This document shows, one piece after another, positions 8,906 to 16,541 of a DNA stretch of 64,000 nucleotides. Source of the DNA: JAJFKX01 sp965230265 (GTDB lineage Bacteria > Pseudomonadota > Gammaproteobacteria > Xanthomonadales > Wenzhouxiangellaceae). The stretch spans positions 2,418,001 to 2,482,000 of the forward strand of contig OZ245999.1 in NCBI GenBank assembly GCA_965230265.1, written 5' to 3'. Numbering within the stretch: the first letter of the stretch is position 1; every line of letters starts with the position of its first letter. The position numbers were made by a program, and so were the translations under genes. The notes beneath the pieces were generated by a model that had not been told where the DNA came from, did not search any database, and worked only from the letters and a program-made list of their open reading frames with translations.

Positions 8906-9628
8906 ATGAACACCCTGATCAGTCTATTCTCGTTCACACATGTCACCGCTGGTGCCATCGGTTTAATGGTGTTTTGGATTCCGATCTTTACCCGTAAAGG
9001 CAGCCACTACCACCGGCTTCTGGGTAAGGTCTTCAAGTATTGCGCCTATGTGGTGTTGGCCTGTGCTGGGGCAGCCATTGTGTTGCGTCTGGCAACACTG
9101 ATTGCCGCAGGTGAAACCACTGCAACACGATCAAATGCTTATGCCACTTATGCCTTTTTGGGTTACCTGTCGCTGGTCACTTTTGTGATACTCCGACACG
9201 GCCTGCAGGTGCTAGAAAACAAGGCTTCACTGATTAAAATGAACACCACCAGCAACCGCTGGTTTGCCCGTCTGGCCATTGCTGCCAGTTTGCTGGTGAT
9301 CGCTTACGCCATGTATTTCTCACCCTCCAACAAAGTCGTTCTATATGCCCTGTCGCCTATCGGTATCCTCTCAGGCATAGGTATTTTGCAGGCCATTAAC
9401 GGCAAGCGCAGCGAAAGCAAAGCTTGGATGTATGAACACCTGGGTGCAATGCTGGGCTGCGGTATCGCTTTTCACACTGCCTTTGCTGTATTTGGCTCAT
9501 CCCGCTTATTTGAATTGAGCCTGCCGGGGCTGTGGCAGGTTTTACCATGGATATTACCGACATTGATTGGTGTGCCTGCTACCATTATTTGGACCCGTAT
9601 CTATAAACGCAGATTTGGCGATTTATGA
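8906..9628 (+). CDS. DUF2306-like integral membrane protein
   Basis: This 240-residue protein has about seven hydrophobic segments. The N-terminal pattern HVTAGAIGLMVFWIPIFTRKGSHYHRLLGKVF (seen in pieces: His in TM1, then HRLLGK at the end of TM1/2) resembles DUF2306-type predicted membrane proteins. No biochemical role is known to me. A CTGGAG ribosome site precedes the ATG. The gene overlaps the PadR gene by 4 bp and is presumably controlled by it through the tandem operators just upstream. Confidence 0.75.
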   Translation: MNTLISLFSFTHVTAGAIGLMVFWIPIFTRKGSHYHRLLGKVFKYCAYVVLACAGAAIVLRLATLIAAGETTATRSNAYATYAFLGYLSLVTFVILRHGLQVLENKASLIKMNTTSNRWFARLAIAASLLVIAYAMYFSPSNKVVLYALSPIGILSGIGILQAINGKRSESKAWMYEHLGAMLGCGIAFHTAFAVFGSSRLFELSLPGLWQVLPWILPTLIGVPATIIWTRIYKRRFGDL

Positions 9629-10206
9629 GCTTACCGAATATTTTATTGGGCCTGATTAAAGAACCCACCAGTGGTTATGACATCAAGCAAGTCTTTGAGC
9701 AGGCCCTGCGCTATTTCTGGAATGCTGATCTGGCACAGATTTACCCTGCCCTGAAAAAATTGGAGCGCGATGGCCTGGCCAGCAGTCAAATGGCCGAACC
9801 TGATAAAGGGCCTGCAAAAAAACTTTACCAGCGGACCAATAAAGGTGAACAGCAACTGCGGGAATGGTTATTGAAAGGCCCGCAGCTGAATGTGGAAAAA
9901 CTGCATTACATGACCCAGGTGTTTTTTCTGGGTGAAATTCCGGCTGAAAACCGCATCGACTTTTTTAACCAGCTGCGCAGTTATATCAAACAGCAGCTTG
10001 ATGAACTGATTGAGGTTGACCGCGGCTGGGGGGATGACGACCCGAACTATCCTGATCACCTATCCGACAAAGAACAGGCCATGCAATTTACCTTGCGCCT
10101 GGGTTTGAGCAAATACCAGGCGATTATTGAATGGTGTGACAGCTGCCTTACAACTCTGCAGAAGAGTAGTTCAAACACAAACAATAACCACACAAATACC
10201 CCTTAA
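9625..10206 (+). CDS. PadR family transcriptional regulator
   Basis: This 193-residue protein has the PadR winged-helix at residues 1-85 (LLGLIKEPTSGYDIKQVFEQ, then YPALKKLERDGLASSQ and YQRTNKGEQQLREWL). A C-terminal helical dimerisation domain of the virulence-activator alpha type follows. Its ATG overlaps the stop of the membrane protein gene (ATGA), so the two are co-translated. It probably represses its own operon; the tandem AT-rich palindromes at 8843-8893 are the best operator candidates. The stop codon lies inside a 37-bp palindrome. Confidence 0.9.
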   Translation: MSLPNILLGLIKEPTSGYDIKQVFEQALRYFWNADLAQIYPALKKLERDGLASSQMAEPDKGPAKKLYQRTNKGEQQLREWLLKGPQLNVEKLHYMTQVFFLGEIPAENRIDFFNQLRSYIKQQLDELIEVDRGWGDDDPNYPDHLSDKEQAMQFTLRLGLSKYQAIIEWCDSCLTTLQKSSSNTNNNHTNTP

Positions 10207-10239
10207 TTAAAATATCAATAATATTGATATTTTAATTAA
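10203..10239. repeat. 37-bp AT-rich perfect palindrome over the padR stop codon
   Basis: Arms of 18 nt (10203-10220, beginning TTAATTAAAATATC, and 10222-10239) are exact reverse complements around one A. It contains no G/C-rich stem and no separate T-run, so it is a poor classical terminator, though an RNA hairpin would form. It could end the DUF2306-padR transcript or be a protein-binding site. Confidence 0.7.
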
Positions 10240-10503
10240 ATAAATCAGCATGGCTGACCTAATAATAGACTGCTATAAGCCATTTATTTACTTATTAAAA
10301 ATAAATCATACAAAATAGCTACGAAATAGCGCCTTTATTCACTACCCCATCACATTAAACCCTGTATAATTAGCAAGCATTTTAAGGACCCTCATCTGCA
10401 AGGAAGTAGCTTTATTTTCTGGTTATTTACCTAGCGCGAACAGCTGTACAGGTTCGTCCGCCAGCTAGCCGCGCATGCAATAAACAACAACCGAGATAAT
10501 TCA
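10240..10503 (+). other. Intergenic leader region upstream of the 10504 gene
   Basis: No gene is seen. The first ~130 bases are AT-rich. Around 10433-10480 the sequence becomes GC-rich with nested pairing possibilities: GCGCG (10435-10439) with CGCGC (10471-10475), and inside it CGAAC with GTTCG around the palindrome CTGTACAG. This may be a structured 5' leader of the secreted-protein gene. No known riboswitch consensus was recognised. Confidence 0.3.
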
Positions 10504-12705
10504 ATGAGAACAAAACATACTTATATACTCGCCGGCATTCTCAGCCTTTATGGCTTTAATGCACCGGCACAAGACAAAATCAGTGGTGAAACAGGCAATC
10601 AAACCGTTAGAACCGGACAGGCTGCCGCGTTCGGCCGTGCCGATGACGCATTCACCCAACAGGCACTGCGTGATGAAAATGCTCGCGCCGGTCGCTTATC
10701 ACCGCCAAAGCTTGGCGTAATCAATGACCATGCAATTCCACCTAAGCTGGCCAACAGTTCTGGCGGAATTTCCAGTGGCAATGGCACCCAGGTTACTTCC
10801 AGCTTTAGCCCTCAATTAAATGCACCGAATGTTGACATCAGTGTCGAAGGCTATGGCAACGATGATAATGCCAGCCTGTTTGGCTTCCGCATTACCCCTC
10901 CGGATACCAACGGGGATATTGGCCTGACTCATTATGTTCAGTACATCAATTTAGGCTGGATGGTCTTTGACAAAGCCACGGGCAACCCGGTTGGTGGTCC
11001 ATTCGCCGGCAACAGTTTCTGGCAGGGCTTTGGTGGTGTTTGTGAAACCGAAAACGCCGGTGACCCTATTGTCCTTTACGATCATCTGGCAGGCCGCTGG
11101 TTGTTTAGTCAGTTTACCGGCACCAGCATCAGCGATGGCCATCAATGTGTCGCTTTATCCGATGGCGAAGACCCTTTAGGCCCATACACTCTGTATGACT
11201 TTGTCGTTAGCCCAAATGCTTTTAACGATTACCCCAAAATCACAGTATGGCCTGACGGTTACTACATGACCACTCATGAATTTGCAGGCCCGCAATTGAG
11301 CTTTGCTGGTGTTAATCTGACCGTCTTTGATCGTGATGAAATGCTGGCTGGTAACCCCAATGCTGGTTTTATACAGTTCACCGGTAGCAACCTGGAATTC
11401 GGCGTACAAGTGGGTCATCTGGAAGGCAACGACCTGCCGCCTGCAGGCAGTTGTAACTATCTGGTACATGCCACCGATGCACAGTCATTTGGCCTGCCGG
11501 GTTCAGATCGTTTCCGCTTCTGGAAAGCCTGTGTCGACTTTAATAACCCCAACAGCTCTACCTTGACGCAGCTAAGTGATATCAATGTCCCCGCGTTTGA
11601 TCAGAACTTCTGCGGCTTTAGCCGCGATTGTATCGACCAGAATTCTGGCAATAACTTACTGGATGCATTGGCTGGCTTTACCATGTACCGCTTCAACAAC
11701 CGCTACTTCCCTGGCGAGGGTTTATTGCGTACCGCGGCCACCACCAACGTGGATATTGGTGGTGATCAGGCTGGCGTGATGTGGGCCGGTTTTGAAATCA
11801 ACCCCACCAATGATGCCCGTGCGATTGCCGATGGCGGCGCACAGCTAGGCACCATTGATTTTAACGACAACCTGAACCGTTGGATGGGTTCAGCGTCAGT
11901 AGATCAAAGCGGCAATATCGGTATCGGTTACACCGTCGCAGGTCCAGGCACCTTCCCATCCATTGCTATTACGGTGCATGAGCGTGGTGTTGATGGTCCA
12001 GGTCAAGTTCAAGCTGAGTCATTCTGTGTGATTGGTTCAGGTGCCACCACCGGTGCCAACCGCTGGGCTGACTATGCCAGCACCAGCGTTGACCCGGTTG
12101 ATGGCTGTACTTTCTGGCATACCAATGAATATGTTGAAACCACCGGTAACTTTGAGTGGAATACCCGTGTATGCAGCTTCTCGATTCCATCTTGTGGTGG
12201 CGGTGGCGGCCCGGGTAACAACCCACCAACTGCATCATTCACCGATAACTGCACCGATCTGAGCTGCGCATTCGACGGCAGCGGCAGCAGTGACAGCGAT
12301 GGCAACATCGTATCCTATGATTGGGACTTTGGTGATGGCGCCACCGATAACGGCATCAATGTTAACCATACTTATGCGGCGGCCGGTGACTTTGATGTCA
12401 GCCTTACCGTTACTGATGACGACGGCGCAACCGATACCACAACCCGCACCATTACCGTCACAGACCCAGGTAATCCGGCCATTAACCTGACCACATCAGT
12501 CAACCGACGCGGAAGAGTAACTTTGGATTGGACTGGTGCCACCACAGGCCGTGTAGATGTCTATCGCAATGGAACCTTCCTGCGCAGAACCCGCAATGAT
12601 GGCAGGTTCCGTGATCGCCCAGGCAGTGGTACATTCACCTACCAAATCTGTGAGCAAAACTCTACGACGGTATGTTCTAACCTTTCTACAGTGACAGTCC
12701 CATAA
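10504..12705 (+). CDS. Large secreted protein with PKD domain and C-terminal Fn3-like domain
   Basis: This 733-residue protein has a signal peptide (YILAGILSLYGFNAPAQ). The main body (about residues 110-560) parallels the 2119-3885 protein: PPDTNGDIGLTHYVQYINL, GDPIVLYDHLAGRWLFSQFTG, VWPDGYYMTTHEF, NRWMGSASVDQSGNIGIGY, RWADYASTSVDPVDGCTFW. A glycine linker (GGGGGPGNNPPTASF) leads into a PKD domain (about residues 578-655: GSGSSDSDGNIVSYDWDFGDG ... HTYAAAGDFDVSLTVTDDDG). A final Fn3-like segment starts around NLTTSVNRRGRVTLDW. There is no membrane anchor or GFE tail. It probably acts outside the cell in adhesion or substrate contact (inference). It is monocistronic and followed by a strong terminator. 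Confidence 0.8.
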   Translation: MRTKHTYILAGILSLYGFNAPAQDKISGETGNQTVRTGQAAAFGRADDAFTQQALRDENARAGRLSPPKLGVINDHAIPPKLANSSGGISSGNGTQVTSSFSPQLNAPNVDISVEGYGNDDNASLFGFRITPPDTNGDIGLTHYVQYINLGWMVFDKATGNPVGGPFAGNSFWQGFGGVCETENAGDPIVLYDHLAGRWLFSQFTGTSISDGHQCVALSDGEDPLGPYTLYDFVVSPNAFNDYPKITVWPDGYYMTTHEFAGPQLSFAGVNLTVFDRDEMLAGNPNAGFIQFTGSNLEFGVQVGHLEGNDLPPAGSCNYLVHATDAQSFGLPGSDRFRFWKACVDFNNPNSSTLTQLSDINVPAFDQNFCGFSRDCIDQNSGNNLLDALAGFTMYRFNNRYFPGEGLLRTAATTNVDIGGDQAGVMWAGFEINPTNDARAIADGGAQLGTIDFNDNLNRWMGSASVDQSGNIGIGYTVAGPGTFPSIAITVHERGVDGPGQVQAESFCVIGSGATTGANRWADYASTSVDPVDGCTFWHTNEYVETTGNFEWNTRVCSFSIPSCGGGGGPGNNPPTASFTDNCTDLSCAFDGSGSSDSDGNIVSYDWDFGDGATDNGINVNHTYAAAGDFDVSLTVTDDDGATDTTTRTITVTDPGNPAINLTTSVNRRGRVTLDWTGATTGRVDVYRNGTFLRRTRNDGRFRDRPGSGTFTYQICEQNSTTVCSNLSTVTVP

Positions 12706-12732
12706 AATGACCTGTTAGAAAGGCCGCTGAAC

Positions 12733-12767
12733 AAAAAAAGCCCCGTGATCTTCATGGGGCTTTTTTA
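12733..12767 (+). terminator. Rho-independent terminator
   Basis: AAAAAAGCCCC pairs with GGGGCTTTTTT across a short loop, giving a stem of more than ten pairs with a built-in T-run. It lies about 30 bp after the 10504 gene and is symmetric enough to act on both strands. Confidence 0.9.
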
Positions 12768-12936
12768 TGCCGATCACTCAACGCATTAATCATCGCCTGA
12801 TACTCAACACAAAATACTGATAAAAGCACGGCCAGTAGATCACACAATTTGCACACCTCTTAAAGTAATATCAAAACCGATAAGGGACTGGAAAATGTGA
12901 ACCCTAGGTATCCACATGACCAGTGATTAAAAGAAA

Positions 12937-12959
12937 ATTTAAGTCATGGAGACTTAAAT
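12937..12959. promoter_or_regulatory. Inverted repeat directly upstream of the ribosome binding site
   Basis: Arms ATTTAAGTC (12937-12945) and GACTTAAAT (12951-12959) are perfect 9-bp inverted repeats around ATGGA. They end 6 bp before the AGGAGG Shine-Dalgarno (12966-12971) of the next gene. It may be a repressor operator or an mRNA hairpin shaping translation. Confidence 0.45.
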
Positions 12960-12978
12960 ACAAACAGGAGGTTATTCA

Positions 12979-13809
12979 ATGAATATTCGACACTTATTGT
13001 TTTCTGCTTTTTGGGTTCTACTCGCCCTGCCAACCATCAGTTATTCACAAACAGCATTGACCGTTACGGCAGAGCGTATCGCACAAACAGATGATTACTT
13101 CTATCGATCAGACCACACCATCCGCTTTAATCCCAACTTCATTCCAGATGGTGATATCGCCATACCTATAGCGGATAATGTTGGTCTATTTGTTGATTTC
13201 CAGGCACTGAACCCAACCGACGATAATGCAGTACCGATAGCTTTTCGACAAATTACTCTACACCCGAATACATTCACAGGCGGCGCAGTGCTCTCTTCTG
13301 ACCCCAGAGGTGAGGAACCCGTGTCTGTAGATGCCTTTCAGGTCGGTCAGGTTATTGGTGATTCACGCCAGTATCGTGAACTGTGTGCCTTCGATCATAG
13401 AGTTGGCGGCCCAACAATAGCCGGGACTATCTCAGTAACAATGGCCAATGGTCAGAGTGTTCTGCTGGGTGCAGAAATTGGTACTTCCATGATTGGTTTT
13501 GAAGCACTTCCAGAAGCCACAATAAAAGGCGGGCCTGTTATTAGCTGGCCCAATAAGTTTTGCCGAGGCGTTAAAATTAACAACGGCAGCTGCCTACCCA
13601 AAAAATGCGGCATGACATTGGGCGATATGATCGATTTAGCCGGCCAGGCAGGCCTGACGATTCCTACCAGTATTATTGCAGCAGGCGTGGATGCCGTCGC
13701 TGAGTGGCTTGGCCACCAGGGTTACACAGTCAACGGGACCTGTGGCTCAGTCAGACTGATCTTTCCACCGATCCCCTTAGGCTGTCAGTGTATTTATGTG
13801 CAGTTTTAG
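12979..13809 (+). CDS. Secreted cysteine-rich protein of unknown function
   Basis: This 276-residue protein has a signal peptide (LLFSAFWVLLALPTISYSQ) and a near-perfect AGGAGG ribosome site, so high expression is plausible. I recognise no domain. The N-terminal half looks beta-rich (DNVGLFVDFQALNPTDDNAVPIAF). The C-terminal third holds most of its eight cysteines, including GSCLPKKCG and GCQCIYVQF, which suggests disulfide bonds in an exported protein. It is flanked by terminators on both sides and so is monocistronic. Function unknown. Confidence 0.7.
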   Translation: MNIRHLLFSAFWVLLALPTISYSQTALTVTAERIAQTDDYFYRSDHTIRFNPNFIPDGDIAIPIADNVGLFVDFQALNPTDDNAVPIAFRQITLHPNTFTGGAVLSSDPRGEEPVSVDAFQVGQVIGDSRQYRELCAFDHRVGGPTIAGTISVTMANGQSVLLGAEIGTSMIGFEALPEATIKGGPVISWPNKFCRGVKINNGSCLPKKCGMTLGDMIDLAGQAGLTIPTSIIAAGVDAVAEWLGHQGYTVNGTCGSVRLIFPPIPLGCQCIYVQF

Positions 13810-13851
13810 AGTCACCTGAAACGATACACGCCAATTATTTTAATCCATATG

Positions 13852-13878
13852 GCCCCGTGGACTCCGCGGGGCTTTTTT
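13852..13878 (+). terminator. Rho-independent terminator
   Basis: GCCCCG (13852-13857) pairs with CGGGGC (13867-13872), followed by six T. It lies about 40 bp after the Cys-rich secreted protein gene. Confidence 0.85.
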
Positions 13879-13947
13879 ATAACGAGCTGAATAGCGTCAC
13901 ATGCAATAACCTGCAATCTAATCAGTCACTGACGTTACAATAGCGGC

Positions 13948-14562
13948 ATGCAAGATACTTATATACTCAACCAGCTATTGAATGACTGGTTCGGCCCGGT
14001 CGCCGAACGCAACCAACCAGGTAAGCAGCATCAAACACTATGGTTCTTAGCCAACGCCGAACAAGACGCCCAGCTCAGAAAAGACTGGGCATGGCTGCAT
14101 TTGAAAGCCACCCGTAATGAATTAACGCATTGGTGTTATACACCTCGCTCACGACTGGGTTTGATTCTATTACTGGATCAGCTTCCTCGAGTCCTCTACC
14201 GTTCTACCCCACAGGCATTTGCCTGGGATGGTCAGGCACTGGCATTGTCCCTGGCAGGAATAGATGTTGGCCAAGACCAAGAGCTAATGCTCAGCGAACG
14301 CGCTTTTTTCTACATGCCGCTGCAGCACAGTGAAGACGTTGCCGCGCAACGAATCAGCGTACGTCAAAACGAATCACTGTTGAGCGCTTTTCCAGAACAC
14401 CATGAAAGTGCCAGCAACTACAATAAGTACGCCAAATTGCACCACGATATCATTGAACAGTTCGGTCGCTTCCCGCATCGCAATAAAATTCTTAACCGCC
14501 AGTCAACCGAGCCGGAAACCGAATGGCTGAACAGCGATAACAGCCACAATTTTGGTCAATAA
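13948..14562 (+). CDS. DUF924 family protein
   Basis: This 204-residue soluble protein belongs to DUF924. It shows the N-terminal DWFGP motif, a WF pair, SRLGLILLLDQLPRVLYRSTPQAFAWD, and LSERAFFYMPLQHSEDVAAQ, the most conserved block. C-terminally HHDIIEQFGRFPHRNKIL is also typical. The fold is thought to be helical and TPR-like; no activity is established to my knowledge. It lies 12 bp ahead of uup and may be co-transcribed. Confidence 0.9.
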   Translation: MQDTYILNQLLNDWFGPVAERNQPGKQHQTLWFLANAEQDAQLRKDWAWLHLKATRNELTHWCYTPRSRLGLILLLDQLPRVLYRSTPQAFAWDGQALALSLAGIDVGQDQELMLSERAFFYMPLQHSEDVAAQRISVRQNESLLSAFPEHHESASNYNKYAKLHHDIIEQFGRFPHRNKILNRQSTEPETEWLNSDNSHNFGQ

Positions 14563-14574
14563 AAAACCAGTAAG

Positions 14575-16452
14575 ATGCCTTTAATCACCTTTCGCGATGT
14601 CAGCTTGAGCTTTGGCGATCAGCCATTGCTGGATCAAGTCAATTTTCAAATTGATCCGGGTGAGCGCCTGTGCCTTATTGGCCGCAATGGTGCCGGTAAA
14701 TCCACCTTGCTTAAAGTGATTGCAAAAGAGCAAATATCCGATGATGGTCAGATCATCAGGCCGCCTGAATTAAAAGTTGCACAACTGGCACAAGACGTGC
14801 CGCAAAATATTAATGGCAGTGTTTTTGATTTTGTCGCTTCTGGCTTAGGCGAAACCGGCGTGTTGGTAAGGCGCTATCACGATCTGGTTTTACGCTTGGC
14901 GACTGACGAAAGTGCCATGAAAGCACTGGAACATTGCCAGCAGCAACTGGAAAACGCCGGTGGCTGGGAAATTAACCAGAAAGTTGAAAGCACGCTCACC
15001 CGCCTGGATTTGGACGGTGACGCTGCAGTTGCCTCTTTATCAGGTGGTGTACGGCGGCGTGTCCTGCTGGCCGCTGCTTTGGTCAGCGAACCGGATTTAT
15101 TGCTGCTGGATGAGCCCACCAACCACTTGGATATCCAGGCGATTGAGTGGCTGGAAAATTATCTGCTGGACTGGCCCGGCAGTCTGTTGTTCATCACCCA
15201 TGACCGTGTGTTCCTGCGAAAACTGGCGACACGTATTATCGAACTGGATCGCGGGCAGTTAACCGATTGGCCAGGTGATTACGATAAATATCTAACCGGC
15301 AAACAGCAGCAGCTAGAAACCGAGCAAAAACACAATGCATTGTTCGATAAAAAACTGGCACAGGAAGAAGTCTGGATTCGTCAAGGTATCAAAGCGCGCC
15401 GTACCCGCAATGAAGGCCGGGTACGCGCCTTGCAGGCGCTGCGTCGTGAACGCGCACAGCGTAGGGAACAACAAGGCACTGCCAAGCTGTCTTCACAAAC
15501 TGGGCAGTTGTCTGGAAAACTGGTCATTGAGGCCGAAGACCTGCAGATCAGCTTTGATCAGCAACCGGTCGTCAAACAACTCACCACCACCATTATGCGT
15601 GGTGACAAGATTGGCATAATCGGCCCTAACGGCTCAGGCAAGACCACTCTGATTAAAATGTTACTCGGTGAACTGCCACCGGATACAGGCCACGTCAAGC
15701 TCGGCACCAATCTGGAGATCGCCTATTTTGACCAGTATCGCAGCCTGATTGATGACGAAAAAACCGTACAAGACAATGTCGGCGATGGCAGTGATACTGT
15801 GATGATTAACGGCAAACCACGACACGTGATCAGCTATCTTCAGGATTTTCTATTCGCCCCACAACGTGCCCGGCAGCCCGCCGCTGTACTGTCCGGCGGG
15901 GAACGTAATCGCCTGATGCTGGCTCGACTATTTTCTAAACCTTCTAATTTATTGGTATTGGATGAGCCCACCAATGATCTGGATACTGACACACTGGATT
16001 TATTGGAAGAGTTATTGATTGATTACCCCGGCACGATTTTACTGGTTAGCCATGATCGCGCTTTTATCGATAACGTGGTCACCAGCACTTTGGTGTTTGA
16101 AGGCAATGCTGTGGTCAATGAATATGTTGGCGGTTACAGTGACTGGCTTAGACAACGCCCAACAACTGCAAATAATCCAAAGCCCTCAAAACCGGCCAGA
16201 ACCCATAGCAAAGCAAACAATAAACCAAAGGTAAAAAAGCTCAGTTATAACGAGCAACGAGAACTAAAGTCACTGCCAAAAAAAATTGAAGTCATGGAAG
16301 CCCAGCAGGCTGAGTTGACTGAATTAATGAGTGATCCAGCGTTTTATAGTAAGGATAAAGACATGATTGTTGATACCCAGCAAAGATTAAAAAAGATTGA
16401 TGATGAACTGACCGAACTCTACCAACGCTGGGAAGTACTTGAAAGCCATTAA
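14575..16452 (+). CDS. uup: ABC-F family ATPase Uup
   Basis: This 625-residue protein has two ABC ATPase domains and no membrane segments. The Walker A motifs are GRNGAGKS (about residue 37) and GPNGSGKT (about 348). The signatures are LSGGVRRR and LSGGERNR, with Walker B LLLLDEPTNHLD and LLVLDEPTNDLD. A charged linker follows the first domain. The C-terminal coiled coil (about residues 555-625) with a Lys-rich lead-in is characteristic of Uup and separates it from EttA. Uup acts at ribosomes and branched DNA intermediates and influences transposon precise excision in E. coli. The ATG is taken 12 bp after DUF924, with a TAAG ribosome site. Confidence 0.93.
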   Translation: MPLITFRDVSLSFGDQPLLDQVNFQIDPGERLCLIGRNGAGKSTLLKVIAKEQISDDGQIIRPPELKVAQLAQDVPQNINGSVFDFVASGLGETGVLVRRYHDLVLRLATDESAMKALEHCQQQLENAGGWEINQKVESTLTRLDLDGDAAVASLSGGVRRRVLLAAALVSEPDLLLLDEPTNHLDIQAIEWLENYLLDWPGSLLFITHDRVFLRKLATRIIELDRGQLTDWPGDYDKYLTGKQQQLETEQKHNALFDKKLAQEEVWIRQGIKARRTRNEGRVRALQALRRERAQRREQQGTAKLSSQTGQLSGKLVIEAEDLQISFDQQPVVKQLTTTIMRGDKIGIIGPNGSGKTTLIKMLLGELPPDTGHVKLGTNLEIAYFDQYRSLIDDEKTVQDNVGDGSDTVMINGKPRHVISYLQDFLFAPQRARQPAAVLSGGERNRLMLARLFSKPSNLLVLDEPTNDLDTDTLDLLEELLIDYPGTILLVSHDRAFIDNVVTSTLVFEGNAVVNEYVGGYSDWLRQRPTTANNPKPSKPARTHSKANNKPKVKKLSYNEQRELKSLPKKIEVMEAQQAELTELMSDPAFYSKDKDMIVDTQQRLKKIDDELTELYQRWEVLESH

Positions 16453-16541
16453 CTCGCTTAAGCAGTCACGACTATGCGATCTGTTCTATCATAAGCGCCT
16501 TACTCACACTAACACCACGCGCAAACCAGGATATTTGCCCC

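Noticed and set aside
10430..10503. Riboswitch-like leader (c-di-GMP or similar)
   Set aside because: Pairing is possible but no known consensus could be matched.
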